Assembly: GCF_008728515.1 (NCBI RefSeq)
Contig: NC_044978.1
Coordinates: forward strand, 144,135,787 to 144,199,786
Origin: Papio anubis
Taxonomy: Eukaryota; Chordata; Mammalia; Primates; Cercopithecidae
Length of the DNA stretch: 64,000 bases
Direction of reading: 5' to 3'
Part shown: positions 34,013 through 46,029 of the stretch, piece after piece
Numbering within the stretch: the stretch's first letter is position 1
Layout: every line of letters begins with the position of its first letter
Translations under genes and position numbers: made by a program
The notes under the pieces: generated by a model
The model's database searches: none
What the model was told of the DNA's origin: nothing
Seen by the model: the letters and a program-made list of their open reading frames with translations, nothing else

Positions 34013-34435
34013 CCTTTTGCAAGAAATTGAGGAATTCCTTCAAGCAGTCCATCTCTTTAATGGGCATTAAGCATGTATTTGCCATCTGGGGGTTCGTGTT
34101 TTGGGTTCGTGCAAATCCCCACACCAGGCATCCCTGCAATCCCTGCGGATCAATCCACCAGCTGCAAGGTGCTTAGGTATTTGCTCCCCCAAAGTGTGAC
34201 CAAATTAGACTGTGCCTGGCACCTTTTTACTCAGCAGGAGGACTTAGAGTGTGCTGAGCCTCCAAAAAGCAAGCCTTGGGTGCTCAAGCTGTGGTTGCTT
34301 TTGTAATGCTCTGTGCATCTGTCCGATGACACCAAAAGTTGCAGCTCTGAAAGCTGGAGCCACAGAAGGACCTCCGTTGGACTTCCTATGTCTTCACTCC
34401 ATATTCTATCCGGCGGTAAACATGGAGGGACAGCA
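34013..34435. other. Low-copy DNA, no gene recognised
   Basis: Frames of 63-77 residues overlap on both strands without domains. Confidence 0.4.
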
Positions 34436-34665
34436 GAGCGCAATGATTAGAACAGACTTAGAACGAGATTAGAACACTAGATTGCCTGGTAATACCTCTT
34501 CCAGGTTGCATTACCTGGGCCAAGTTACTCAACCTCTCTGTGCCTCAGCTTCCTTATCTATACAATGGGATAGATAGCGCAGGAGGTTGATACAATGGGA
34601 GTTAAAATGTATAAAACACTTAGAAAAGGGTCTGTCTCATAACTAGTGCTGGTTGGTTAAATAAA
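34436..34665 (+). repeat. MIR SINE, sense
   Basis: 'gggccaagttactcaacctc', 'tctgtgcctcagcttcctta' and 'aatgtataaaacacttagaa' give most of a sense MIR. A short internal duplication of 'tacaatggga' is visible (34561, 34591). Confidence 0.8.
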
Positions 34666-35460
34666 AAAGTATAAAGCTGGCGACAAGTTGCTCTGGCAGT
34701 GTGGGTATTTTTTGCTCTCCGAGTGTGTCAATCTGTGGTCAAGAACTCTCTTCAGTCCTACAGAGTCCTAAAAGGCAGAAACTTAATCTAGAACTTGGCA
34801 CCCACTGAGGTGGAGGCTGTATCCGGAGGTTCTCAGGCCTCCTGAAATGCAGCCCAGGTGAAGCCTACCTTTTCTATGGGTCAAGCAGTTGACACACATC
34901 TCAGCCCTGGTGGTGCGTTCTAAGAGGTGGTTTCATTCCAAACACCCCCTCATTCTAAGCCCCACAATGGCCATCCTATTTCAAGGGAAAACTGAGACTG
35001 AAACCCAGACAGCCTTTGAGCCTGAGGTTCCCAGGGCTGCCTGAGAGCTGTGGTCTGTAAGGGCTTCTGGGAAGGCTGTGGGCACAGCCTTTCACCAAAG
35101 CCTCCTCCTCCTCTGTGCATCTGCTTGCTGTCCTGCTGACAGACCTTATCCCAGGCAGGGTCGACAACCGCTAGGAGTCCTCGGATGAGCATTTCCACAC
35201 TTGCAGGGAAAGGTCACTGCCTTAGATTAACAACTTCTCATTACCCTCCCACTTCACCTGCCTCAAAAACTGCTCTGCTGCGGAGTTTAGAGTCTGTGGG
35301 TCCTGAGCTGGTTCCAACAGCACTGAAACCCAAGCGGGAAAAAGGAGCCAGCCGTTCTTGAGAATAGGTATAGGGCTTGAGGCAAAGCCTTGTTTTAAGA
35401 TGAGTTTGACACCAGTCACCAGTGCCCAGACTGAGTCTTCTCAGGCATGGCTCCAGATTT
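34666..35460. other. Low-copy DNA, no gene recognised
   Basis: No named repeat. Antisense frames at 34950-35198 and 35222-35573 have no domain, and the latter runs into Alu sequence. Confidence 0.4.
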
Positions 35461-35758
35461 GTTTTGTTTTTGTTTTTGTTTTTGAGACGGAGTCTTGTTC
35501 TGTCACCCAGGCTGGAGTGCAGGCATGATCTTGGCTCACTGCAATCTCCACCTCCCAGGTTCAAGCGATTCACCTGCCTCAGTCTCCCAAGTAGCAGGGA
35601 TTACAGGTGCAAGCCACCACACCCGGCTGATTTTTGTATTTTTGGTAGAGACAGAGCACCATGTTGGCCAGGCTGGTCTCGAACTCCCGACTTCAGGTGA
35701 TCCGCCTGCCTCAGCCTCCCAAAGTGCTGGGGTTACAGGTATAGGCCACTGAACCAGG
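35461..35758 (-). repeat. Alu (S-like), antisense, several small deletions
   Basis: Dimer with a (TTTTTG)n tail. Short gaps fall near 35523 and 35656. 'ccagattt' occurs on both sides. Confidence 0.9.
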
Positions 35759-35860
35759 CCCCAGATTTCTGTATGACCTCTAAGCAGCCTATGCACAGAA
35801 GAAAAAACAGGGCAAGTTACTACTCCCATAATGCCCAGGTCTCCCAGCATTCTTCTCCAG

Positions 35861-36557
35861 GCTCTTTCTTTTCTTTTCTTCTTCTTTCTTTTTGTTTTTC
35901 TTTCTTTCTTCCTTTTCTTTTGTTTCTTTCCCTTTCTTCCTTCCTTCATCCTTCCTTCCCTCCTTCCTTTGTCCTTCCACCCATCCTTCCCTTGTTTGTC
36001 TTTCCTTCCTTCCTTTGCTCTTCCTTCCTCCCTCCCTCCTTTCTTCCATCTTCCTTTCTCCCTTCCTTCAACCTTCCTTCCTCCCTCCCTTCCTTGTCCT
36101 TCCCTCCTTCCTTCTTTCTTTCCATCCTTCCTTTGTCCTTTCCTTCCTTCATTTCCTCCTTGCTTTGTCCTTCCTTTATCCTTCCTTCCTTTGTCCTAAC
36201 TTTCCTTCCTTCCTTCCTTCCTCCTTCCTTCCATCTTCCTTCCTCCCTTCCTTCAACCTTCCTTCCTTCCATCTGTCCTTCCTCCATCCCTTCCTTCCTT
36301 CCTCTCTTCCTTGTCCGTCCTTCCTTCCTTCTGTCCTTCCTTCCTTCTGTCCTTCCTTCTTTCCTTCTATCCTTTCTTTGTCCTTTCCTTCCTTCCTTTA
36401 TTTCTTCCTTGCTTTGTCTTTCCTTTATCCTTCCTTTCTTTGTTCTAACTTTCCTTCCTTCCTTCCTTCTTTCCTTCCTTCCTTCCTTCCGTCCTTCCTT
36501 CCCTTCCTCCCTCCCTCCCTCTTCCCTTCCCCTTTCCTTGTATTTCTCTCTCTTTTT
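35861..36557. repeat. Long polypyrimidine tract, (TTCC)n-based
   Basis: About 0.7 kb nearly all C/T on the plus strand, built of TTCC/TTTC units broken by occasional G or A (GTCC, ATCC). The 272-, 242- and 122-residue Ser/Phe/Pro/Leu frames and the 207-residue Arg/Lys/Glu/Gly frame on the other strand come from the repeat unit and are not genes. Confidence 0.97.
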
Positions 36558-37212
36558 AGTCCCAAGCACCGCAACATATTTGCAAAAGTAAAATTCTGGA
36601 AAAGTAAAGCAAAAAAGTGAGTTCTGAAGGGGAGAAATATTGCCACTGTCATGCGCAGCAGCAGCCAGACCATGGCACAGACAGAAGGAAAGTGTGAACG
36701 AGGTCAGCCAAATCAGACCGTCCCATGCACTTCACTGAGGTTGTCACACAGCCTGCCAACAAGATTGCACAGGGAGGTTTTACTACAGTGCTACCTTCTC
36801 TCCACTCAATTCTTGGCTCTGATTACAAAACACAGCAGTGGTGGGCTGGGCGCCCATGGGACAACCACTTAGAACTCCCTCACTCATCCCTTTAAAGAAA
36901 GAGTTTGAGAAAAATAAAGTAGCATGAAAACCCCCATAGGTATTTCATCAGCTCTTCCTTCTCAGCAATTTCCCTTTGGTTCCATTTTTTTTTTTCCTTT
37001 ATTACTCTTTTTTAGTTTATGGTGTCTTCCAAATGCTAAGCACTGCTTTGCTCCTATGAAGTTCAAACACAAAGGCAAGCTTTTATTTTCCTAAGAAGAC
37101 ATACTGATGAAAAGCTTGAAGGTTTGAATTAAACGTCCAGACAAGATTCCAAACCATTCCTATATCTTTTTTTTTCTTAGTATACTTGAATACTGTTTAT
37201 TGCTCTAACTTA
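36558..37212. other. Low-copy DNA, no gene recognised
   Basis: No gene or clear repeat. A T-run lies at 36985-36997. Confidence 0.4.
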
Positions 37213-38099
37213 CTATTTTTTTTTTTTAATGATACTTTAAGTTCTAGGGTACATGTGCACAACGTGCAGGTTTGTTACACAGGTATACATGTGCCATGTT
37301 GGTTTGCTGCACCCATTAACTCTTCATTTACATTAGGTATTTCTCCTAATGCTATCCCTCCCCTCTCCCCCGACCCCATGACAGGCCCCAGTGTGTGACG
37401 TTCCCCTCCCTGTGTCCAAGTGTTCTCATTGTTCAATTCCCACCTATGAGTGAGAACATGTGGTGTTTGATTTTCTGTCTTTGTGATAGTTTGCTCAGAA
37501 TGATGGTTTCCAGCTTCATCCACATCCCTGCAAAGGACATGAACGCATCCTTTTTTATGGCTGCATAGTATTCCATGGTGTATATGTGCCACATTTTCTT
37601 AATCCAGTCTATCATTGATGTACATTTGGGTTGGTTCCAAGTCTTTGCTATTGTGAATAGTGCTGCAATAAACATACATGTGCATGTGTCTTTATAGTAG
37701 CATGATTTATAATCTTTGGGGTATATATCCAGTAATGGGATCACTGGGTCAAATGGTATTTCTAGTTCTAGATACTTGAGGAATCACTACACTGTCTTCC
37801 ACAATGGTTGAACTAGTTTACAGTCCCACCAACAGTGTAAAAGCGTCCCTATTTCTCCACATCCACTCCAGCATCTGTTGTTTCCTGACTTTTTAATGAT
37901 CGTCATTCTAACTGGTGTGAGATGGTATTTCATTGTGGTTTTGATTTGCATTTCTCTAATGACCAGTAATGATGAGCATTTTTTCACGTGTCTGTTGGCT
38001 GCATAAATGTCTTCTTTTGAGAGATGTCTGTTCATATCCTTTGCCCACTTTTTGATGGAGTTGTTTTTATCTGTAAATTTGTTTAAATTCTTTGTAGAT
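37213..38099 (-). repeat. L1PA-type 3' end, antisense, 5'-truncated
   Basis: The poly(A) end (T-run) is at the left, then 'tttaagttctagggtacatg', 'gtttgttacacaggtatac' and ORF2 3' sequence up to about 38099. Stops and frameshifts break the ORF2 piece into frames of about 100 residues. The order and similarity are those of primate L1. Confidence 0.92.
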
Positions 38100-38104
38100 T
38101 CACC

Positions 38105-38870
38105 TTTACCATGGCAATGAGAACATGCCCTGGCTTGCCCACTGCTCTAAGGAGTGGAGCCACCCGAGTGAATCCACAGGCCTGCAGTGGCACCGCAGCC
38201 ACCACATCCTGGAGCAGAGCCACCAACCTTTCAGCAGAACCCCAGTCAACCCATGGACCTGTGAGCAGTGATAAGTAATTATTGTTTTAAACCACAAGTT
38301 TTGGAGTGGTTTATTATGCAACAATATCAAACGTTTACAGAAATTGGTACTACAGCAAAATCCTAAAATATGTGGTATTGATTTTGGGCCTAGGAGGCAG
38401 ATAGAGGCTGAAGAAAGGAAACTGTTATAGGAAGCTGGAAAATTGTGACCTATGTTATGTAATGACAAAATATCTGGTAAAACTGTCACCTGAGCTAACC
38501 TGAAAGATAGAAAATATGCCTAATGAACCTATGAACTTGGGCAAGAAGATTGCCAGGCAGAAGGTTACAATTGGAAGACTTCATCACATATGATATAGTA
38601 TAGCTTACAGGAGAAACGGTCAGCTTGCAAGCAGAATTTAGAGGGAATACAGAGAGTTCAAACTAGCTGGGCTGGAAAATAGAACTGTTTTTTTATCACC
38701 AGCCCTTCCAGCCAGTAAAAGGCTCCCAAATAAAATACAGCCAGGAGACAAAGATCAAGTCAAGGGTGTGGCCATTAAGATACAGCTTGGAAACAACAAA
38801 CCCAGGGCACTGCCAGTTAAGCAAGTCCCCAGGTTAAAGACCAGACTCCAGGAGAAATAAGATAGCACCC
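38105..38870 (+). repeat. MLT1 LTR 3' part plus probable MaLR internal sequence
   Basis: 38105-38340 ends with 'attgttttaaaccacaagtt' and 'tggagtggtttattatgcaa', the MLT1 3' end in sense orientation. The following 500 bp (to 38870) starts 'gaaattggtactacagc', which is what MaLR interiors do, but I recognise it only loosely. Confidence 0.5.
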
Positions 38871-38872
38871 AG

Positions 38873-39050
38873 TCATTTCTCAAACTTTTTGCGTGCTTCA
38901 GAATCACCCGGAGGCTTGTTAACACAGATACCCGAGCACCACCTCCAGAGATTCCGATTCAACAGTTACAGGAAAAGGCCCAAGAGCTGGTACTTTGAAC
39001 ATGCTCCCAGGTGATGCTGATGTTACGTCTTTGAGTAGCCCTGGTCTAGG
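38873..39050 (-). mobile_element. MER5A (hAT-Charlie), antisense
   Basis: 'ttctcaaactttttgcgtgc', 'cagaatcacccggaggcttg', 'cagagattccgattcaacag' and 'cccaggtgatgctgatgtta' give a nearly complete reversed MER5A. There is no coding capacity. Confidence 0.85.
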
Positions 39051-39225
39051 AAAGTCTTCCAGCTGCACAACCAGGTTCCTAGAAAACTTAAAAGCATAGT
39101 CCCACAACAACCTGTTATACCCCAATTAATAGCAACTATGGAGTGACAGACAGAGAGGCATATCCCAAATGAATTTTGACACATGGGTAGACTAGAATAA
39201 AATACATTAAAAACTCTTGAAGGCA

Positions 39226-39346
39226 TCAGGAAAAATAGCTAATGCCTACCCGGCTTAATACCTAGGTGACTATGGCTCACATTTACCAATGTAACAAATC
39301 TGCACATCCTGCACATGTATCCCAGAACTTAAAATAAAATAAAGAC
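39226..39346 (+). repeat. L1PB-like 3' tail, sense
   Basis: 'ggaaaaatagctaatgcc', 'ggcttaatacctaggtgact', 'gtaacaaatctgcacatcct' and 'acttaaaataaaataaag' are the terminal part of a primate L1. It is very short, with a deletion of about 25-30 bp near 39272. Confidence 0.75.
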
Positions 39347-40289
39347 CAAAAAACTCATAAAGGATTTTCCCCAAACTGTATTCCTTCTGTTTTCTTGTTT
39401 GTGCTGAGAAACTGTGTCCTTATATGTAAGTTAATGAAAATGGAAGGAATTTGGTCTCATCTACATCACTCAATTCTTTGAAACTCTTCTTAGGAAAATG
39501 CTAAAATCACAGAATAAGCATTTATCATCTTTCATTTTAAAAGTTCCATCAATTTAAAACTCAATTAAATCCTATTACAATTTTTTAAAATACAAACAAT
39601 TAGAAACCATCAGACTTGCATAAATGTTGAACTCAGACATTATAATCATTCATTTTCTCAATGTAAAAGTCTTCTAAAAAGACTTTCTCAAAAGTTATGC
39701 ATTAACCACTAAATATACAAATTATGTTTTCACTGAAAAACACCCTGTTTAATCTGCCATCCTCACAAAGATTTGGGGAAATTAAAATATCAATTTCAAT
39801 ACACTACTACCAAGCTAATGTTTGTTATACATTAGTTTTTATATATTTTCATCCAAACCTTGACTGACTTATCCCTAAAACTATCTATAAGGAAAAATGT
39901 ACGGGATACATTCCTATTCAATCTTTTTGACCACATCTTCAAAATTGTTTTTCTAGATAGTCATTAGGAAAAATTTATTCCTTTATCTCACCTTTCTAGG
40001 GCAAAAAAAAGAAAAAAAAAATGTGTTTTCTTGCCACTTTCAAAATTCCTTGTTTTTATTTGTAAAACTCAGAAAGTGTTTTTGAAAGTATTATTGGCAA
40101 AAATACTTCTGGCCTTGAGTGTAAAGGACTGTGGCTCTTTGAAATGTAAAAAGACCTCTGAGCCCCCAGCTTTCTCCAGGCTGAAAACATTCTGAGAAAC
40201 TTACTCAGATGAAAAAAAAAGGCATTTTCCTAAAGTTCCTTTCAGAAGTAGTGGTCAAGGCAGATGATACAAATGGAAGAACAACCAGC
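39347..40289. other. AT-rich low-copy DNA, no gene recognised
   Basis: No named repeat and no open frame. It contains A-runs at 40003-40021 and 40213-40221. Confidence 0.45.
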
Positions 40290-41070
40290 CTTCCATTTCC
40301 ATTTATACTGGGGTAAAGCATTGTCCCCAATTCTGTATCCCTACTGTGTCATGGTCTCATCATGAGTATCCCTTGGCTTTGGGTTTGGCCATGCAACTTG
40401 CTGTGACCAGTGGCATGTGAGCAGAAATCAGAGAATTTCAAATGGAAGTTTTTATTTTGGTTATTTCTTTCCTGTTCCGCCTCTGAGTGTTGGGTATTTA
40501 GGGTGCAAACGACTTGCCATTTTAGTCTACAGGACTCCATGACATCCTGCAGATCAAATCAAGCCCTTTGGGACCCTGGGATGGGGGTAAGGACATTTGC
40601 ATGTTGGAGGAAAGTGAACAGTTATGATCAAAGTGGTGCACTGTGGTGGATTGATTTGTTGGTCTTAATTCTTCTCTCGTCCCCATTATGCATCCACATC
40701 CTTGCTATGGCCTGATATTGCCCCTTGAATTTGGAGTTGGCCCTGTGACTTATTGTAGCTAATTGCCGGTATGTCTCAGTGGGTCCAGACTTCAAGAAAT
40801 GTCATGTTTCCACTCACCCTGTTGTGCCTCGGCCTTTCTCATGAGAACACATAATGGCAGATATGCTTAAAGAAGGTTGGAGGCTTATGGAACAGAGCCA
40901 ACTAGTGGACCCAGCAGACCCAGGAGACCCACAAGCCCAAAGCTAGGCCAACCAGTGCAACCCTGCCTAATCAGCTGAACTCCACATGACCCACAGATAT
41001 GTGATTGCTATTTTCAGTTACCAAGTTTTGAAGTCATCTATTACACAGCAAAGGCTATCTGGCACAATGG
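40290..41070 (+). repeat. MLT1-like MaLR LTR fragments
   Basis: Two related stretches, 40300-40560 ('ttgggtttggccatgcaact', 'tgaccagtggcatgtgagca') and 40630-41070 ('ggagttggccctgtgactta', 'tttccactcaccctgttgtg', 'agttaccaagttttgaagtc'), fit the MLT1 layout in sense direction. The subfamily is unclear. Confidence 0.4.
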
Positions 41071-41214
41071 GGGAGAGAGCTTTCCTGCAGAAAGCATCAA
41101 CTAAGCCATTAAAACTGGAGCAGAAGTGGCACCTAAGCAAATGAAAAGATGTTCAATGGCATATGTCATTAGGGAACTGAAAAATTAAAACAACAAGGAA
41201 ACATCACTGCACAC

Positions 41215-41542
41215 TGTTATAAATAAAGTTTTGGTGCTGCAAAAGAAATAGCACTCAAAGGCCGGGTGCGGTGGCTCACGCCTGTAATCCCAGTACTTTG
41301 GGAGGCCAAGGCAAGCAGATCACGAGGTCAGGAGATTGAGACCATCCTGGCTAACAAGGTGAAACCCCATCGCTCCTAAAAATACAAAAACATTAGCCAG
41401 GCGTGGTGGTGGGCACCTGCAGTCCCAGCTACTTGGGAGGCCGAGGCAGGAGAATGGTGTGAACCCGGGAGGCAGAGCTTGCAGTGAGCTGAGATCATGC
41501 CACTGCACTCCAGCCTGGGCGACAGAGCAAGACTCCATATCA

Positions 41543-41574
<32 letters not shown>

Positions 41575-42018
41575 AATAGCACTCAAATATAAAATTTTCT
41601 TTTTAATTCTCAGCAAGGCAATGTACTTCTATAGAAGGGTGTGCCCTTACAGATGGAACAATGGTGAGCGCACACTTGGACAAGGGAGGGGAAGGGGTTC
41701 TTATCCCTGATGCACGTGGCCCCTGCTGCTGTGTCATTCCCCTATTGGCTAGGGTTAGACTGCACAGGCTAAACTAATTCCAACTGGCTAATTTAAAGAG
41801 AGTGATGGGGTGAGTGGTTTGGCAGGAAAACTGATTATGGCAGAGCAGGAAATTGGAATGAATCAGGGTGGAGAATGCGCAGGTAATCGGAATGAGTCAG
41901 GGTGGAGTAGGTAATTGAAAAAGGTTGCTTTATGAGGAAGTTTAAAAGTAGAAGGCAAAGAATTGAACATACTGACATACTGATTCTTTGAAGAGAAATT
42001 TAGAACTCATATCTAACA
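41215..42018 (-). repeat. Proviral 3' LTR, carrying an AluY
   Basis: Without the Alu and its duplication it is about 476 bp, against 539 bp for the 5' LTR. It has about two copies of a 28-bp U3 repeat where the 5' LTR has four. One TGAGTCA lies at 41893-41899. A purine-rich run just outside the LTR (near 42020-42035, minus strand) is the likely polypurine tract. Confidence 0.88.
41260..41568 (+). repeat. AluY-like, inserted in the 3' LTR
   Basis: Close to consensus, with a tail of A-runs broken by G. A perfect 19-bp duplication 'aaaagaaatagcactcaaa' lies at 41241-41259 and 41569-41587. It postdates the provirus. Confidence 0.95.
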
Positions 42019-42038
42019 ATGTCTCTTCTTGCATTTCT

Positions 42039-43600
42039 TTACAGCGCTTTCTTTTCAAACTTCTTTAACATGTCTTGGCTTAGTTGTTCTGCTTGATTTT
42101 CCAAAAGAAGAAGCTTCTCTGGATAAGGTGGAGGATAGTTAAGGGAGGTTTTAATAAGTGCCATTTTTATGAGCCTCTGCACCAACCCATGGATGCATGG
42201 TGTACACAGCACCTGACAAGAATAAATACACCCATTATGGCTGCGAGGGAAGTAAGAATTGAGGCTATTATCCTTTTTCATCTACCAATCCACTTTTCTA
42301 GCCATCCTGTAAAGGGGTCATTTTCCCCTGAGTTGTTGGCTAACTTATTGGACAGAGCAGTCAGACCTTGCAATGCCTTTGTTATACTTCCATCGGGGCA
42401 GTGTAGTTTGGGATAAAAGTACAACATTGAGTTTTAATCATGATGCAAACTCCTCTTCTTTCTGCTAATATCATTTCCAAGTCTATCCTATTTTCCCAAG
42501 CTATCTGGCTAGTAGCCCCTAATTGCTCAGCTATTCCTTTAACAACATCTCTAGTGTAGTTAATAAATCGCTGTTGTTGTAGTAGATGTCATTTATCCAA
42601 TATACATTTTTATTAATTGTCACCCACCAAAATAATGACTGAAATCCTGCAGCTATTTGATTTCGGGTTTTAAATTGATCTGGTATTCCCTGTGGGACTC
42701 CAATTGCATTTAAATAGATGTGAGAGTCGAATGACTCATGAGGGGCTTCTTTCATTTTACGATGTCTTATTTTTCCTTCCTCTGGTTAATGAAACGCCAA
42801 GGTGAAAGGGATAGCCAATTGGACTAAAGCACAAGTGCCACTCCAGTTATTCGCCGGCGTGTCCGGTAAAGGTCCACCACAATACCACCACACATCCGCT
42901 CAGGGATGAACAAGGGCTGACTGATTGATAAGCTCTTGAAAATTCTTAAGCTCACTCCATCCCCTCAGGTCTCCAAGAAATGCTAAGTTTTCTCCCTGTT
43001 GTGAGAGATACGAAGTGAACTTAGTGTTGGGAGACGGAAGCTGGATGGCCCTCAGGGGCTGACCTGCAGGGTGCCGGACTTCAAGATACAGCAGAGAGAG
43101 AGCGTGGCACAACTTGTTACTCCAGGCTGTAGAATCCTGGAAAAGAGCTACCATGCAGCCCACTCCCGGTCTACTAAAGGACCACCCTAATGGAAAGGGG
43201 ATAATCTGGGCCTCTGGCCTGCCATGCACACAAGCATAACAATTGCTTTTAATGTGTAGATGGAATATTTGATCCATTCCAGCTAGGCATTTGCATCTTG
43301 GTATCCTGTCTTAATTGCCAAAGTTTGTTTTAAGTCTTTAACTTCTACGATAGCTATTTTGGTCTTGTCGTTAGATGGAGGAGGAGCAATTGTTCCATTG
43401 TGAGAGGTTTTGGAAGAAGGCTTAGAGGAAGGTGCAGGTGGCAGGGGATCAAAGAAATGCATTTCAAAGAATCCAATAGGGTATGTCCCTGAAACCTCAG
43501 CCCCCTCATACCATAAAACCGGCTTAAAGAAGGGAACTGGCTTAGAAAAGGGGAAGAACTTTGAGGACTTGAGATAATAACCTGTATAGGATTGCACTGG
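42039..43600 (-). pseudogene. Retroviral env remnant
   Basis: Separate minus-strand frames at 43597-43283, 43277-42900, 42755-42531 and 42281-42039 together read as a gamma-type envelope: surface-subunit-like pieces first, then a short transmembrane-subunit-like part and a cytoplasmic-tail-like end near the 3' LTR. Stops and frameshifts separate them, and the part between about 42530 and 42290 has lost its frame. It cannot encode an intact envelope. I base this on order and general resemblance. Confidence 0.7.
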
Positions 43601-44034
43601 TTTAGTTGACAGTTGGCGGAGGGGTGGAGGGGAGCTGTCCCTCTAGTAAAATGAATGTATGGTTTTAGGAAATTACAAAAATCGGTGGAAGCAGTTCATC
43701 CTTGCTCTTTAGTGGTCCAGAGAACGTTGGACCAACTACGGCATAAAAGCTCTACATCGGGGGGCAAGATTCCTGGTTGACACTGGGGTCTTTATCAAAA
43801 TCTCCCCAGATTAAATGGTCCCAATTCATGAATGCCCAGTCTGAGGAGAGTCAGGAGAGACAGAGGTACTTTTCTGAAGTAGAGAGCTGTCTTTGACTTG
43901 GCAAGTCCCCACAGGGTATGACAAGGCAAGCATCAAATGCAATAGTTTGCAGTGAAATTGACTTGGTTATGTTAACAGTTAGATGGTCAGCAACAAAGTA
44001 AAGAAGAAGGAGTAACAGAATAGATGAAAGAGAG

Positions 44035-44244
44035 TTAAATTTTTCTTAGCTGTAGTTTGGTAGGCTTTTCCCCTGGAACTATGGCCCATGACTCTGGAGG
44101 GGGAGGCACTTTCTTGACTTGGGTGTGATGAGTCCATCCCCTTTCCCCTGTAGGAACAGCAGTCTTGGTGGTTAGCAGCACAAGACAGGGTCCTTCCCAG
44201 GCTGGCTCGAGTTTTCCTTCTTTCCTACCCTTTGATGAGAACAT
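44035..44244 (-). pseudogene. Integrase C-terminal remnant (pol)
   Basis: A 69-residue frame has a Trp-Glu-Gly-Pro core followed by a Leu-Leu-Thr-Thr stretch and a Trp-x-His-His segment. This pattern belongs to the C-terminal domain of gammaretroviral integrases. It ends just before the env part, as expected. The catalytic core is not visible upstream. Confidence 0.8.
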
Positions 44245-44249
44245 GATCC

Positions 44250-45335
44250 TTAGGCTGGTGCTGCTTTACTGGAAGTTCTAGGGGTGGTACAAGTGCTAAA
44301 AGACTTTTAGTTTTGAGGGAAAGGAAAGTGGAAGATAAACCAACTATATAATTTCTAAGAAATTAATCTTTTGTTTTAAATGTGGGGACACCAGCAAGGG
44401 ACTTTATAGTCCTTGGTGCCTTCTTACTGAGAAATTTCCTTGAGCACCTATTTTTATTAGTTTTTAGGCCAAAGAAAGCCAAACACCATTTTATATTTGA
44501 CAATGCATCCTGTATGATTTTTATACCAGATAAGCTAAATTTCACCTTTATATTAGTGTGTTATTAATGGTAAACTTAATTTTAATAAAACCTTGTAGAC
44601 ATATGTATCCAATTTTTAATGTCTGACCATAAGGTAAGATTTGTATAGACTCTTTTTAATCTTTTATAATTTTTGTTAAAGAGCAGGTTAGAGAAAAACC
44701 TGTTGTGCTTTTATTTTAATGTCAAGTTCACAGAAAAACTGGATGATACCCCTTTAACCTTAGCCAATATGTTTACACACAGGATTTCCTTTACAATTAA
44801 CGTTTCAAAACTTGCTTGAACCTTTAAAACAAAATATTTTTTAACCTTTTAATGTAGGAAAGAATGCACATTCTTATGCCTCCTTATAACCCTTTTTACC
44901 AAAGGTATATTTTACTTTCCTTACACACCTTGCACACAAACTGTTTCTTCAATAGTTTTACGTTCAGGAGGCCTAATTACTTTTAAATTATACAACATTT
45001 CTTATATAAATTCCCTTTTATAACTTTTTTTTCTCACGACTTTCACAGACACTTCTTCAACATGCCTCAACTTTCTGACTTGTTGCAAACATCCTTTAAA
45101 CAACCAGTTAATTTATTTTAGGACAAGAATTTACCATACAACATTCCTTTTTACATAAATTCTCCCCCCATCCAGCCTTTTTTTTCTCAAAGATGATAAC
45201 CACTCTTTTCCAAAGTGAACTTCCTTCACGTCTGTGGACTAGACTGTCTAAGGCCACAAGATTACAAGTTAGGATAATACATGTTACACTGTTAACTTTC
45301 AGCAAACTTTACTTTTGTTGAAAACCTTGTAAGTT
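44250..45335 (-). other. AT-rich block in place of the integrase core
   Basis: About 1.1 kb of AT-rich DNA lies between RNase H and the integrase end, where the integrase zinc-binding and catalytic domains should be. I see no zinc motif or catalytic triad in it, and only 60-65-residue frames. It may be diverged family-specific DNA, an insertion or heavily decayed pol. Confidence 0.45.
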
Positions 45336-45339
45336 TGGG

Positions 45340-45684
45340 ATTTCAATTATTCTTTGCTATTAATAAGACCTCCTTCAGTCCATATTAACTTAGAATTGGT
45401 GTAGATGGCTCCTTCCTGATTCTGTAAGTACTTTAAGGCTTGGCTGAGTGCAAACAGCTCGCACATTTGAGCAGACCAATTATTAGGAAATTTTCCTAAC
45501 TCTGCTTCTATAAGTTTCCTTATCACTTACTGAATACCCATTGCCTCTTTTTCCCTCAATCACCCAGGAGGAACCATCTATCCTCCAGTCCTGAAGGGAG
45601 TTCCTCCTAGGTCTGGTCGGACCTTTGTGTGGTAATTAAGATTTAGATCCTGATTTAGATTAAGATTTAGGAAACCTGATGGGG

Positions 45685-45715
<31 letters not shown>

Positions 45716-45900
45716 TTTTGACTTAGAATAGTTCTGACCTGATGAGGTGTGCTCACAGTGAGGGTTCCTCTAAAAGTTATGGTTCTACTTTCTTCTATTA
45801 GCAAAGCAGTTGCTGCTACAGATTGAATGCATCTGAGCCATCCGTGGGTTACTAGGTTAAGGATTTTTTATTTGGAAGGCTACAGGTTGTCAGTGGCCTC
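45340..45900 (-). pseudogene. Reverse-transcriptase end and RNase H remnant (pol)
   Basis: On the minus strand, 45890-45725 reads like the connection end of a gamma-type reverse transcriptase. 45600-45360 reads as RNase H, with the first catalytic Asp in an 'IDGSS' setting and a Glu in 'CELFALSQAL'. The usual next catalytic Asp is replaced by Asn ('YTNSK'), so the domain is also dead at its active site. A T-run of about 34 bp (45687-45720) and frameshifts break it. Confidence 0.75.
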
Positions 45901-46029
45901 AGTGCTTTTGGGCTACGCCCTTGTTTACACTGACAACAAGCCCATATTGGAGTATTATATAGGGTCATTGAGAAGACCTTCAATTATTAATTATAGGTTT
46001 TAAATTTACCCTGGCTTTTAAAGGAATAC

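Noticed and set aside
35389..35573. Possible exon-like frames over Alu sequence (several places)
   Set aside because: Alu-derived frames are common; no splice context or conservation argument is available from the sequence alone.
35773..36591. 272-residue open frame, longest in the window
   Set aside because: It lies in the (TTCC)n tract; composition is Ser/Phe/Pro/Leu from the repeat unit, and similar long frames exist in other phases and on the other strand.
42039..43600. Possible functional, syncytin-like envelope
   Set aside because: The envelope part is split into at least four frames with stops and frameshifts and a lost middle part, so no intact protein is possible.
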